This document shows, in pieces, positions 43,135-52,969 of a stretch of DNA of 64,000 nt. The position numbers and the translations under genes were made by a program. Source of the DNA: Bacteroidota bacterium (GTDB taxonomy: Bacteria; Bacteroidota; Bacteroidia; Chitinophagales; Chitinophagaceae); NCBI GenBank assembly GCA_016183765.1, contig JACPEA010000013.1:496001-560000 (forward strand), written 5' to 3'. Position 1 is the stretch's first letter; the number at the start of each line of letters is the position of its first letter. Below the pieces are notes generated by a model. The model was given only the letters and a program-made list of their open reading frames with translations, ran no database searches and was not told where the DNA came from.

Positions 43135-43632
43135 ATGAAACAAATGAAAACAAAACCAGCATCGGCTTCTGTTATCACTAAAACAGAAGTGGTTTGTCCC
43201 AATGATACCAACCCGATGGGTATCTTACAGGGAGGCCGCCTGGTGGAATGGATGGATATTGCAGCCGCTGTATGTGCACAGACCCATGCCGATAAGGTCT
43301 GTGTTACAGCTGCCATTAACCAGGTAGTATTTAATGCAGCCGCCAATGTGGGTGATATTGTAACCATTGATGCAAAAGTTACCCGGGCTTTTACCAGCTC
43401 CATGGAGATATCGGTGCAGGCATATGCACGTAAAGTGTTAAAAGCTAAAAAATACCTGATCAGTGAAGCTTATTTTCATTTTGTGGCATTGGATAAAAAA
43501 GGGAAAGTGACCGGTGTGATCGGTGTACGTCCCGTAACAGCCGAAGAAAAAGAAGCGTATACATCGGCCCTGGTAAGAAAAGAGAACCTGTTGGCGTTAC
43601 AAAACAAAAAGAAGCACAAAAGATCTGTATGA
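43135..43632 (+). CDS. Acyl-CoA thioesterase (hotdog fold)
   Basis: This 165-aa hotdog-fold protein has the YciA/BACH-type pattern: VVCPNDTNPMGILQGGRLVEWMD-like region (about 20-42) containing the catalytic Asn and Asp positions, AAINQVVFNAAANVGDIVTID, and SSMEISVQAYARK. It hydrolyses acyl-CoA thioesters in the cytoplasm; chain-length preference is not readable. The start at 43135 lies 4 bases after the DGC stop, and its own stop overlaps the U32 gene start (ATGA), so it is embedded in an operon. Confidence 0.88.
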   Translation: MKQMKTKPASASVITKTEVVCPNDTNPMGILQGGRLVEWMDIAAAVCAQTHADKVCVTAAINQVVFNAAANVGDIVTIDAKVTRAFTSSMEISVQAYARKVLKAKKYLISEAYFHFVALDKKGKVTGVIGVRPVTAEEKEAYTSALVRKENLLALQNKKKHKRSV

Positions 43633-44876
43633 AGCAAAGAACTGTAGAGGTATTGGCACCGGTGGGTTCATTCGAAAGTTTGCAGGCCGCTTTTAATGCA
43701 GGGGCCGATTCCGTTTATTTCGGCGTAGAGCAATTGAATATGCGTAGCCGCGCTGCCAATGCATTTGCCATTAGCGATATTAAGAAGATAGTGACAGCTT
43801 GCAGGAAACACCAGTGTAAAGCATACCTGACTTTGAACACGGTGATGTATGAACACGATATGCAGTTACTCCGCTCCATTTTGAAGGAAGCTAAGAAGCA
43901 GGGCGTGGATGCGGTCATCGCTGCTGATTTTTCGGTCATCGAATATTGTCAGCAGCTACAAATGCCCCTGCATATTTCAACACAGGCCAATATCAGCAAT
44001 ATTGAGTCTGTACAGTTTTTTGCACGTTTTGCAGATGTAGTAGTGCTGGCCAGGGAACTTACCCTGAAGCAGGTGGCGAATATCATCAACGAGATAAAAA
44101 GGAAAAAGATCAAAGGACCTTCGGGTGAACTGGTAAAAGTGGAGATCTTTGTACATGGCGCTTTGTGTATGGCCGTTTCGGGGAAATGTTATATCAGCCT
44201 GCACCAGCAGAACGCATCCGCTAACCGGGGGGCTTGCGTGCAGAACTGCCGCAGGTCCTATCTTGTGAAAGACGCGGAAACTGGCGAGGAACTGAAGATC
44301 GAAAACGAATACATCATGTCGCCCAAAGACCTTTGCACCATTGAAATACTGGACCAGGTAATAGCAGCCGGAGTGGCGGTTTTAAAAATTGAGGGCCGTC
44401 CCAAAGGACCGGATTATGTGCAAACCGTTACACGCTGTTACCGGGAAGCGGCAGACGCAGTTGCCCAGGATAACTTTACCCAGGCAAAAGCCGCTGACTG
44501 GAAAGCAGAGATGGGAAAAGTATATAACCGTGGATTCTGGGAAGGCTATTATCTCGGCAGAAAAACGGGTGAATGGGCAACCGAACCCGGATCTGCCGCT
44601 ACCGAAAAGAAAATATACATTGGTAAAGGATCACGTTATTATCCGAGAAAAAAAGTGGGAGAATTCCTGGTAGAATCCGGAACCTTACAGGTGGGAGACA
44701 CTTTGCTGGTAACGGGACCGACCTGTGGTATGGTAAAAGAGCAGGTAGAAAAACTATACGTGAACGGTGAAGAGGCTGAAAAGGCCGTGAAGGGAGATAA
44801 GATCACCTTTCTGTTCGATACCAGGGTAACACCCAATGATAAATTATACAAGATCGTAAATGCTACCCATGCCTAA
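43629..44876 (+). CDS. U32 family protein, TrhP/YegQ-like
   Basis: This 415-aa protein belongs to the peptidase U32 family, whose members are mostly iron-sulfur enzymes for hydroxylation rather than peptidases. The signature GALCMAVSGKCYIS (about 177-190) with NRGACVQNCRRSY supplies four cysteines for a 4Fe-4S cluster. VLAPVGSFESLQAAFNAGAD is the typical first strand. The layout resembles TrhP (YegQ), which hydroxylates tRNA U34, but UbiU/UbiV-like or other roles cannot be excluded. A ferredoxin overlaps its 3' end, consistent with electron supply. Confidence 0.88.
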   Translation: MKQRTVEVLAPVGSFESLQAAFNAGADSVYFGVEQLNMRSRAANAFAISDIKKIVTACRKHQCKAYLTLNTVMYEHDMQLLRSILKEAKKQGVDAVIAADFSVIEYCQQLQMPLHISTQANISNIESVQFFARFADVVVLARELTLKQVANIINEIKRKKIKGPSGELVKVEIFVHGALCMAVSGKCYISLHQQNASANRGACVQNCRRSYLVKDAETGEELKIENEYIMSPKDLCTIEILDQVIAAGVAVLKIEGRPKGPDYVQTVTRCYREAADAVAQDNFTQAKAADWKAEMGKVYNRGFWEGYYLGRKTGEWATEPGSAATEKKIYIGKGSRYYPRKKVGEFLVESGTLQVGDTLLVTGPTCGMVKEQVEKLYVNGEEAEKAVKGDKITFLFDTRVTPNDKLYKIVNATHA

Positions 44877-45090
44877 GATCATTCATTACAGGAGCAAGTG
44901 TATCGGATGCGGCGTGTGTTATGAACAGCAGCCGGAATTCTGGCGCATGTCGAAGAAGGATGGTAAGGCAACTTTGCTGCGAAGCACGAATAAGAAAACC
45001 GTCTTTATGATAGATATCACAGGTACAGCCTTATTAAAATCAGCGGACGTGGCCAAAGCCTGCCCGGTAAACGTTATTAAGATCGTATGA
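44869..45090 (+). CDS. Small single-cluster 4Fe-4S ferredoxin
   Basis: This protein of about 73 aa has CIGCGVC near the N-terminus and ACPVNVIKI near the C-terminus, giving the four cysteines for one 4Fe-4S cluster, as in monocluster ferredoxins. ATGs at 44860 and 44869 are both possible, and both lie inside the U32 gene, so the reading frames overlap. The second (MPKIIHYRSKC) gives the usual short N-terminus. Overlap with the U32 gene and with the next gene (ATGA) argues for a functional set. Confidence 0.9.
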   Translation: MPKIIHYRSKCIGCGVCYEQQPEFWRMSKKDGKATLLRSTNKKTVFMIDITGTALLKSADVAKACPVNVIKIV

Positions 45091-45512
45091 CGGACCATAT
45101 CGACAATTATATTTTACAACAGACCGCAGCCAGCATTTGTTGTATTGGTGAAAAAGGGAAGCCCTATTGTTTCAGTTGTTTTTATGCATACAATCGTAAA
45201 GACCATCTGTTGTATTACAAATCTTCCGCAGATACCCTGCACTCCATCCATCTTCTGTCAAACCCGCATATCGCCGGAACCATACTGCCCGACAAATTGC
45301 AGAAACTGCTGGTAAAAGGTGTGCAGTTTGAGGGAGAATTGTTATCCCAGGATCATACACTTTCCAAAAATGCGGCCACACAATATTATTTACGGAACCC
45401 GATGGCCGTAGCAGTGCCTGGAATTGTGTGGACGATCCGGATCGATCATATCAAAATGACAGACAGCAGTCTCGGTTTTGGCAAGAAGATTCTGTGGCTG
45501 CGGGAATGCTGA
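45087..45512 (+). CDS. Pyridoxamine 5'-phosphate oxidase-like flavin-binding protein
   Basis: This 141-aa protein resembles the split-barrel FMN-binding family (YhbP/PNPOx-like): TAASICCIGEKGKPYCFSCFYAY (strands 1-2), LLYYKSSADTLHSIHLLSNP and AGTILPDKLQKLLVKGVQFEG. Such proteins bind FMN, heme or F420, so the cofactor is uncertain. Its start overlaps the ferredoxin stop by 4 bases, making it the last gene of the DGC-thioesterase-U32-ferredoxin run. Confidence 0.78.
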   Translation: MTDHIDNYILQQTAASICCIGEKGKPYCFSCFYAYNRKDHLLYYKSSADTLHSIHLLSNPHIAGTILPDKLQKLLVKGVQFEGELLSQDHTLSKNAATQYYLRNPMAVAVPGIVWTIRIDHIKMTDSSLGFGKKILWLREC

Positions 45513-45604
45513 TTCCCTGTTTTAAGAGGGTGCCCCGGTGCAATATCAATCTGGTTCTTTTGTTTATCCGGTAATGGGTGACCAAAGGAATTGAACAATT
45601 ACCA

Positions 45605-46477
45605 TCAAGCCAATACTTCTTTTTCTTGCCGTAGGTTAACCAGGTAACCAAATACAGCAGCAGTGAAAAACATAATGAGGCTATAGATCACGGGTGGTAT
45701 ACTCATAGTGCTGTTGCCGATGACACTCAGCGCAATATATATGGCCAGTGTACCATTGTGGATCCCGATCTCCATGCCAATGGCAATAGCCTGTTTTTTC
45801 TCCAGGTTAAACATTCTTGGTATGAAATATCCGATAGCCATACTCAGGAGGTTTAAGGCTAAAGCGGGGATACCCACCAGTTGAAAGTCATTGGCAATAT
45901 GACTTTTTTCTTTTAGTACCGTAAGAACAATTACCAATACAAGAAATAGGGCAGACATGATTTTAACAGGTTTACTGAGCCGGGCTGCCAACTGTGGTAA
46001 TTTACTACGGATCAACATGCCAATGGCCACAGGTAGTAATACCATTATACATACTTCAATGATCTTTTTGAACTGAAGGGGTATGACCTGTGTTGATTCC
46101 ATCAGGTTTGCAATGGAGAAATTTACGATCAAAGGCAGACTAAAAACGGCTACAATGCTATTGATGGCGGTAAGGGTTACATTCAAAGCTACATCTCCCT
46201 TTGCGATATGGCTGTACAGATTGGCAGTAGGCCCGCCTGGTGCGGCTGAGAGTAACATTAATCCCACTGCCAGTTCCGGAGGCAACGAAGAGGTGGTGAC
46301 CAACAGATAACAGGCCGCTGGCAATACCAGTACCTGACAGACCAGTCCGATAATAACGGCTTTAGGATAAATGGCTACCCGTTTAAAATCAGCTATGGTA
46401 AGGCTGAGACCTAATCCCATCATAATGATTGCAAGGGCCAAAGGCAATAAAACCACTGAGAGAAAACTGGCAGACAT
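45605..46477 (-). CDS. Bile acid:sodium symporter family (BASS) transporter
   Basis: This 290-aa protein has nine to ten hydrophobic helices and the BASS/SBF motifs GLMLLSAAPGGPTANLYSHI (about 73-92), where the helix-crossing unwound segment lies, and GMEIGIHNGTLAIYIAL (about 235-251) for the second crossing. Family members carry bile acids, pantoate, pyruvate or other organic anions with sodium; the substrate here is unknown. It is transcribed separately and converges with the ferredoxin operon. Confidence 0.92.
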   Translation of the reverse strand: MSASFLSVVLLPLALAIIMMGLGLSLTIADFKRVAIYPKAVIIGLVCQVLVLPAACYLLVTTSSLPPELAVGLMLLSAAPGGPTANLYSHIAKGDVALNVTLTAINSIVAVFSLPLIVNFSIANLMESTQVIPLQFKKIIEVCIMVLLPVAIGMLIRSKLPQLAARLSKPVKIMSALFLVLVIVLTVLKEKSHIANDFQLVGIPALALNLLSMAIGYFIPRMFNLEKKQAIAIGMEIGIHNGTLAIYIALSVIGNSTMSIPPVIYSLIMFFTAAVFGYLVNLRQEKEVLA

Positions 46478-46546
46478 AAAATATTAGTTTTAAAGTTGCT
46501 GGTTGAATAAAAGGTTGCTCTGTAAAATATTTTGAAATAAAACCGA

Positions 46547-47752
46547 TTATTTATTTGTGTAAATTTTTTTGGGGTCCACTACCACATATTTGATCGATTC
46601 TCCTTGTTTCTCCTGCTGGCAGGAATAGGTAATGTGTAGTAACCCGTCTGCAGACTGTATCAGGGCAGGATAAGAGTATCTTCCATTCAGTTGGGGTGCT
46701 TCGTTCTCCAGTGCCGTTCTGTATTTCCAACTGGTGCCTTCATCTTCTGAGAGATAAAGACTTAAACGATAGCGTCCATCTTCCACATCGTTGCCAATGA
46801 ACGCCCATTTGCCATCTTGTAATGCCAGCAGTTCCACGCTGCTTCCGGAATTGGGAATTTCTGTTGGGACTGCGGCTGTCCAGCTTTCTCCCCTGTCGGT
46901 TGATTCACTCCGTTGAACCCTGTTGGGCGCGTCACCATTGTCGCGAAGATAGGCCACCAGTGTCCCGTTCCTTTTTGTAACGATTGCGGGTTGTATCCCT
47001 CCGCGACTGATCAGCGGAAGGCTGGGGTGCCATGTATTGCCATGATCATCGGAAATGGCCATCAGTGAGAAACTATACCCGTCGGAATATAAGGGTAATA
47101 CAATCCTGCCGTTTTCCATCAGCAAGGGCTTGATCCGGGTCATCCATCCGGTAGTTCTTTTACGGGGATCTCTGCTGGCTTCTATGATGGATTCATCGTA
47201 ACTGCGTGCAAATTCAGACCAGCCCAGGTTTCGTTGAGGCAGCATTGTAAACTTGCGTTCGGTTTCTTTGAAAAAAGTATCACCCGGATTTAATAGAATA
47301 TTATCCTGCCAGTTCCATACAGGTTGTGTCTGCTCTGTATAGTTGATCGAAGTTTTAAAACGAAGTAAGGAATGTTCCCATCGGTTTGCCTGAACAGCAA
47401 TCCATACCAGGAACAATTTACCCTGGCCATTTAAGAACAGTACAGGATTACAATCGGGTAAACCGGGTGTATCAGCTAATAAAAAAGGAGACGACCACCG
47501 GCTACTCCCTCTGAAAAGGCGGGCGCCCATTATCTTTACATCATCTGCTGTTCGTTCACCGCTGCCCTGAAACCAGGCTGCTAAAAAATCTCCATTAGGC
47601 AATTCTACAATGCTGCTGCCATGTGTATGTTGTGATACCTGCGGGAAAATGAATGTTTCTGTAAGAACCGACGTTTTGGATAAACTGCTTTGTGCCAGCA
47701 TTCCTTTTGTAGCAAGGGTCAGCGTGAATATACATAACAGAATCCTGTTCAT
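46547..47752 (-). CDS. Secreted sialidase-superfamily (BNR/Asp-box) protein
   Basis: This 401-aa protein has a signal peptide (cleavage after MLAQ, about residue 21) and a six-bladed propeller with three clear Asp-boxes: SDDHGNTW, STDRGESW and SEDEGTSW. The first blade begins HTHGSSIVELPNGDFLAAWF. Usual sialidase residues (an N-terminal Arg triad member and the Tyr/Glu pair) cannot be placed confidently, so it may be an exo-sialidase or another propeller glycosidase. It lies next to and divergent from the SusCD locus, 229 bases from FecR, and may belong to it. Confidence 0.82.
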   Translation of the reverse strand: MNRILLCIFTLTLATKGMLAQSSLSKTSVLTETFIFPQVSQHTHGSSIVELPNGDFLAAWFQGSGERTADDVKIMGARLFRGSSRWSSPFLLADTPGLPDCNPVLFLNGQGKLFLVWIAVQANRWEHSLLRFKTSINYTEQTQPVWNWQDNILLNPGDTFFKETERKFTMLPQRNLGWSEFARSYDESIIEASRDPRKRTTGWMTRIKPLLMENGRIVLPLYSDGYSFSLMAISDDHGNTWHPSLPLISRGGIQPAIVTKRNGTLVAYLRDNGDAPNRVQRSESTDRGESWTAAVPTEIPNSGSSVELLALQDGKWAFIGNDVEDGRYRLSLYLSEDEGTSWKYRTALENEAPQLNGRYSYPALIQSADGLLHITYSCQQEKQGESIKYVVVDPKKIYTNK

Positions 47753-47981
47753 GGCAAAACATAATTTGGGAAAAAGATAAATGTTTTTTCCAATCTCTGC
47801 AGAAAGTTTGGAGAGAATTTGGATCAGAAAAAAATATTTTCAGGTTGTGTACTCCGGGGGGGATGTTTTTATTGTATTAGATACTATGGGAGGTCTTTTT
47901 TGGGGTGTTCTCACTGGATACCTTTGAGGATTTCCTGTTTGGCATACGAAATACAATAAGCGGAGGATTGAGTCAAGCAGT

Positions 47982-49106
47982 ATGTTTATGAATGACAAAT
48001 TAAGATATACGGAATTGCTGGATAAATACCTGTCGGGCAACATTTTGCCCGAGGAGATAACAGAATTGTTCAGGTTAACTGTAAAAGAAGGTATGGATGA
48101 AACACTGGCAGGCCGGATCAGGGAAGACTGGTTGTTTGATACATCTTCAGAACAGCCCGCTCTGCCGAAGGAGCAGGCTGAAAAGATCGCGTTGCATATA
48201 TTGGCTTCAGAGGAAAGTGCCAACCAGTTGTTTGTCGAAACCGGCAGGCGTACCCGCTTGTTGTACCAACGGTTAGCTGTTGCGGCAACTGTTTTGATCG
48301 TTATTCTGACCGGTGTATATCTTTCCACACGCAAAGAGCAGAAAGGGATTGATACCAGCCTGGAGGCATATATCCCCAAGAACAGCTTACGCAGACTGAA
48401 TGAAACAAAGGAGCCGATGATGGTTGTGCTTGAAGATGGCAGTAAGGTGATTCTGCAGCCTAACTCATCTCTCAGTTATCCCGGCCGTTTTATTGCGGAT
48501 AAACGGGAAGTGTACCTTACCGGAGAAGCTTTTTTTGAAGTGGCAAAAAATCCTAATAAACCTTTTCTTGTTTACTATAATAATATTGTAACACGAGTGC
48601 TGGGAACATCGTTCTCTATCAAAACCAATAAGAGCACGCAGCATGTGGAAGTATCGGTAAAAACGGGCCGTGTGCAGGTATCAGAAAATGATCTTCTTAC
48701 AAAGGAACGTCGTTCATCCGGAACGGCCAGGAGTGTGATACTGGTTCCCAACCAGAAAACCATGTACGATCCGACGCACCATGATTTTGAAGTCACCCTC
48801 GCAGATACCATCTACTCGCTTTCACACACAGAGGATGCAGGTCGATATGCCAGAACAGCTACCAGTAAAGAATATTCATTTGTGTATGAAAATGCGACAA
48901 ACCTTAAAAGAATTTTTTCACAACTGGAAGATGTGTATGGGATAGAGATTGTAGTAGAAAATGAGAATATTTACAATTGTGTATTTATAGGCGATATTTC
49001 TACACAGGGGATGCTAAGAAAACTACATATTATCTGCCTGACTATTGGGGCCAGTTATGATGTAAAAGGGACCAAAGTGCTGGTGTCGGGTAAAGGATGC
49101 CAGTAA
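47982..49106 (+). CDS. FecR family anti-sigma/transmembrane sensor
   Basis: This 374-aa protein has a cytoplasmic N-terminal region (about 1-85), one membrane helix (about 91-111, VAATVLIVILTGVYLS), a FecR domain (about 140-245, with VLEDGSKVILQPNSSLSYPG and LTGEAFFEVAKNP) and a C-terminal DUF4974 segment (about 300-374). FecR proteins bind the N-terminal extension of SusC-type receptors in the periplasm and release an ECF sigma factor. No sigma gene precedes it, which is unusual. The nearest one is at 63056, beyond the rest of the locus. Confidence 0.93.
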   Translation: MFMNDKLRYTELLDKYLSGNILPEEITELFRLTVKEGMDETLAGRIREDWLFDTSSEQPALPKEQAEKIALHILASEESANQLFVETGRRTRLLYQRLAVAATVLIVILTGVYLSTRKEQKGIDTSLEAYIPKNSLRRLNETKEPMMVVLEDGSKVILQPNSSLSYPGRFIADKREVYLTGEAFFEVAKNPNKPFLVYYNNIVTRVLGTSFSIKTNKSTQHVEVSVKTGRVQVSENDLLTKERRSSGTARSVILVPNQKTMYDPTHHDFEVTLADTIYSLSHTEDAGRYARTATSKEYSFVYENATNLKRIFSQLEDVYGIEIVVENENIYNCVFIGDISTQGMLRKLHIICLTIGASYDVKGTKVLVSGKGCQ

Positions 49107-49157
49107 TGGAGAGCTTTATAAAAAATAAAATCAATATATGACCTGAAAACAGTAAAA

Positions 49158-49190
49158 AAAACCGGTAATGCTACGAACATCGCCGGTTTT
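49158..49190 (+). terminator. Hairpin between FecR and SusC
   Basis: AAAACCGG (49158-49165) pairs with CCGGTTTT (49183-49190). It may end part of the FecR transcript or act as an attenuator before susC. TGATTTTG at 49213-49220 is a possible -7 box for susC, with a 22-base gap to TTTT at 49187. Confidence 0.45.
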
Positions 49191-49261
49191 ACGAAAAGCC
49201 TTCCGGCTATTCTGATTTTGTCCGTAAAAGACTATTTAAACGACCAAAACTTTCCCAATTT

Positions 49262-52200
49262 ATGAAAAAAATGCAACGCTTCGTTGCTTCAATCTTTATT
49301 GTCATGAAGTTTACGATTGCCCAGTTCCTGCTCTCTATCGTATTTTCTTCCTGCCTGTTTGCCAATAAAATTGAAGCCCAATCGGTATTAGACAAACCGA
49401 TTAGTTTAAAGATCACTAATGTTGAGTTGTACAAAGTGTTCCAACTTATTGAGAAACAGATAGGAGCCAGATTCAACTACAGCTCAAATTCGATCAATGT
49501 TGATAGGCAGGTTACTTACCGGGCGGAAAACAAAAAATTGAAAATTTTATTGGATGAGATCCTGGCCCCTTTTGCCATTGGGTACCGTGAATTAAATGGG
49601 CAGGTCATACTTTTTTCGAATAAACCGCTTTCAATGACAGATGAGTTGCTCCGGAAAGATGAAATGGCCTTAGCCCCGGTTTTGGCGGATACGACCATTT
49701 CAGGCGTCATCTCAGATGAAAATGGCAAAGTATTGGAAGGTGTTACCGTTAAAGTAAGCGGCAGCAACGCAGTATCTACGAGCCGTGAGAAAGGTTTGTA
49801 TAGTATATCGGTTCCTAACCTGTCAGCAACCCTGACCTTCAGCTATGTCGGATTTGTTTCGCAGGTAATCAGAATCAGCGGAAATAAAAAAATAAATGTT
49901 AGTCTTAAATCAGAAACCACTTCATTGAATGATGTGGTGGTAACTGCACTGGGTATTACCCGGAAGAAACGCTCTTTGGGCTATTCCATAGCTGATGTTA
50001 AAGGTGTGGAACTTTCCAATGGTGGTAGTTCCAACCTGGTTAAATCACTGGATGGCAGGATGAGCGGCGTTAATTTTACACAAGCCAGTACTGATCCCGC
50101 AGGATCGGTATTTGTGACGATCCGGGGTGCTACCAGCTTAAGTCTTCCCAATTCTACTGCAAATAGCCAGCCTTTGTATATTATCGATGGTATACCGTTG
50201 GGCAAGGCTGAAATCACGAATAAAAACGGAGTTGATTTCGGGAACCTTTTATCACAGCTGAACCCGGAAGATATTGAAAGTGTTTCAGTACTGAAGGGCG
50301 CCAGCGCCGGAGCGTTGTATGGATCACAGGCAGGTAATGGTGTGATCATGATCACCACCAAATCTGGTAAGTCTGCTAAAAAAGGTCTGGGTGTCTCATT
50401 CAATACTTCTATGGTGGTGGATCACCCATTTAATTTTTTTGAAACCCAGACCCTGTTTGGTGTGGGTGCCAGAAGTTCTTTTTATATCCCGGGCGGTGCC
50501 TATGACTGGGGCCCGAGGATGGATGGAAGTTTTATGGTAGACAGGTGGAATACGCTTACGCAGTCAAACGAAAAAGTCCCTTTTTTGGCTACACCAGAAA
50601 ATCGCCTGAAGCAATTCATGCGAAATGGCTCAACAAATAACTATAATGTGAGTGTAACGGGGAACTCGGAAAGAGGTTCGTTTCGTTTCTCGGTGGGTAA
50701 GATGACGAATGCCGGAGTGATGCCCAATAACAATACAGACCGGATGACGGTCAACCTGAATGCCAGTTATGATATCTCAAAAAAAGTGAAGATTTCTGTG
50801 AACAGCAATTATGTGGCGCAGTACTCACCCAATAAATCATCTTCCAATAATGATGCGGTTGAGTTGTTGACCTTCGCTTTTCTAGCGCATTTTCAACCGG
50901 TTAAGGAGATGCAGAATCTTTGGCTCAACGGTTATGATGGCATCAGGCAGAATGCACCTGCTTATAAAAACAATGGCGATCCTTATACGGATAACCCTTA
51001 TATGTTTACCAATGCTGAAATCAATACGTTCCGGAAAGATAATTTCTTTGGGAAAGCAGAATTGGAATGGAAATTATCCAACCCGTTGAAATTGCTGCTT
51101 CGCTCCGGTATGGATTATAATGGTGACAATTACGAATACAAACTGTACAAGGGCTTCACAGACGTCAACAAAAAAGATGGCCGGTATTCTGTACAGACCA
51201 GCAGCACTTTTTCTGTGAATTCGGATCTGATCCTTATGTGGAATAAAGAATTCGGAAAAATATCTACCAGTGCCACGGCGGGATACAACTATGTGTACGG
51301 TAATTCATACAATAATAATGCAACGGCGGGCAAACTGGTGCGCGCCAATGATTTCAGTCTGGGTAACGCGATGGCCGGAACATTAACCGCGAATAACTTA
51401 TGGGGTATTGGTAAAACGCAGAGCGGGTATATGAGTACACAGGTTGGTTACAATAACCAGGTATTTGTTGACCTCTCCGGCAGGTATGATCAGAGTGGTA
51501 TTCTGGAAGAAGATAAAAATCACCATTTCTATCCATCCGCATCAGTCAGCTGGTTGCCTTCCGAAACCTTCCGGTTACCCGCATTCATCAATCTCCTGAA
51601 ACTGCGGGGCGGTGTTGCCCAGGTGGGTCATGGTATTGGAAAACCCAGGAGTAACAATACTTTCAGTTTTAACCCCGTTGATTACGGTGCGGTTAAGATC
51701 CTGAATATTGGCGGACAATTGGTTGATCCGGATATTCGTCCGGAAGTTTCCAATACATACGAAGGAGGCTTTGATGTGGTGTTGCTGGATAAACGAATTT
51801 CTGCGGATTTTACCATGTTTAAAAAAGTGCATGAGAACCAACAGGATTTTATTCCTACCTCACCCGGTACCGGCTATACAGGTATGCTGACGAATGTGGG
51901 AACCGTAGAATCAAAAGGGATCGAGATAGGAGTAACAGTTGTTCCCATTAAAAGCAAGAACTGGAACTGGGATATTTCTGCCTACTATACCAAAACAGAC
52001 GCACATATAACAAAGTTGTCGAAAGCCTATGTTCCCAATGGCTACACTTTTTACAATAATGGTCCTAATGTAACCATCAGGATGGCAGAAGGCGATCGGA
52101 TAGGAACTATGTGGGAAAGTAATGTGTTCCAGCGGATGCCGTCTACCAGTAAGTATGCCGGTATGCTGGTGTTGGATAATACAGGGCAGTGGAAATATTC

Positions 52201-52945
52201 TACATTAGAGAAGGACAGGAGTGCGATCGGTAATTATAACCCAGACTATATCCTCGGGATGAATTCATCGGTACGTTACAAGAATTTTAAACTGTCTGTT
52301 GTGGCCAGCCTTCGTGTGGGCGGTCAGTATATATCAAATGTAACAAGACGTTCTGTTACCAATGGACACTCATTACTTACCATCGGTGATCTCTATAATG
52401 GGCCGAACGAGTATACAGCAGGTGGACGTGATGCAGCCTCAGGTGGCCTGCCCTGGCCTGCCTGGCAGAATATGAAATATCCTTACATGCAGGCACTGGT
52501 TAAGAACTATGCCTCATACGGGGCCTATGCGCAGGATGCTTCTTATTTTAGAGGTGTTTGGCTGAAGCCCGGAGGCGATCCAAACAACGACAATGATTAT
52601 ATCGTGAATGGGGCAGACTCGCTGGCTACTTTTTATGGCCTGGCCGGATTAGTGCTGGGATCTCAATACTGGAGCTTCCCGCAAACCCTGATCCGCGATG
52701 CCACCAATTTAAAAGTGAAAGAAGTGGTGCTCGAATATACAGTTCCTTCCAAATTCCTTGAGCGTTATAAGATACAGAACCTGACCGTAGGGTTCATCGC
52801 CAGAAATATCTTCCAGTGGAATAAAAGTGGGGAAAAAGGAGATCCGGAAGCTGCCTTTGAAGGCATTGGGGTGAACCAGGGGATCATAGGAAAAGCCCTG
52901 CCTTCCATCGCTTCGTATGGATTCAAAGTGTCGGTTACTTTTTAG
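49262..52945 (+). CDS. SusC/RagA family TonB-dependent outer membrane receptor with STN domain
   Basis: This 1227-aa receptor imports oligosaccharides across the outer membrane with its SusD lid. In order it has a signal segment (about 15-40, ending EAQS), an STN signalling domain (about 60-112, LYKVFQLIEKQIGARFNYSS), a carboxypeptidase-like domain (about 145-222, ISGVISDENGKVLEGVTVKV), a plug with VVTALGITRKKRSLGYS and GVIMITTKSGKS (about 228-365), and a barrel ending SYGFKVSVTF. The STN domain marks it as a transducer that would contact the FecR encoded upstream. The SusD gene follows after 24 bases. Confidence 0.96.
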   Translation: MKKMQRFVASIFIVMKFTIAQFLLSIVFSSCLFANKIEAQSVLDKPISLKITNVELYKVFQLIEKQIGARFNYSSNSINVDRQVTYRAENKKLKILLDEILAPFAIGYRELNGQVILFSNKPLSMTDELLRKDEMALAPVLADTTISGVISDENGKVLEGVTVKVSGSNAVSTSREKGLYSISVPNLSATLTFSYVGFVSQVIRISGNKKINVSLKSETTSLNDVVVTALGITRKKRSLGYSIADVKGVELSNGGSSNLVKSLDGRMSGVNFTQASTDPAGSVFVTIRGATSLSLPNSTANSQPLYIIDGIPLGKAEITNKNGVDFGNLLSQLNPEDIESVSVLKGASAGALYGSQAGNGVIMITTKSGKSAKKGLGVSFNTSMVVDHPFNFFETQTLFGVGARSSFYIPGGAYDWGPRMDGSFMVDRWNTLTQSNEKVPFLATPENRLKQFMRNGSTNNYNVSVTGNSERGSFRFSVGKMTNAGVMPNNNTDRMTVNLNASYDISKKVKISVNSNYVAQYSPNKSSSNNDAVELLTFAFLAHFQPVKEMQNLWLNGYDGIRQNAPAYKNNGDPYTDNPYMFTNAEINTFRKDNFFGKAELEWKLSNPLKLLLRSGMDYNGDNYEYKLYKGFTDVNKKDGRYSVQTSSTFSVNSDLILMWNKEFGKISTSATAGYNYVYGNSYNNNATAGKLVRANDFSLGNAMAGTLTANNLWGIGKTQSGYMSTQVGYNNQVFVDLSGRYDQSGILEEDKNHHFYPSASVSWLPSETFRLPAFINLLKLRGGVAQVGHGIGKPRSNNTFSFNPVDYGAVKILNIGGQLVDPDIRPEVSNTYEGGFDVVLLDKRISADFTMFKKVHENQQDFIPTSPGTGYTGMLTNVGTVESKGIEIGVTVVPIKSKNWNWDISAYYTKTDAHITKLSKAYVPNGYTFYNNGPNVTIRMAEGDRIGTMWESNVFQRMPSTSKYAGMLVLDNTGQWKYSTLEKDRSAIGNYNPDYILGMNSSVRYKNFKLSVVASLRVGGQYISNVTRRSVTNGHSLLTIGDLYNGPNEYTAGGRDAASGGLPWPAWQNMKYPYMQALVKNYASYGAYAQDASYFRGVWLKPGGDPNNDNDYIVNGADSLATFYGLAGLVLGSQYWSFPQTLIRDATNLKVKEVVLEYTVPSKFLERYKIQNLTVGFIARNIFQWNKSGEKGDPEAAFEGIGVNQGIIGKALPSIASYGFKVSVTF

Positions 52946-52969
52946 TTTTAATCTTAATCTTTCACAGAT

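Noticed and set aside
47840..48379. 179-codon minus-strand frame overlapping FecR
   Set aside because: It is a shadow of the clear FecR gene, with low-complexity translation and no known domain.
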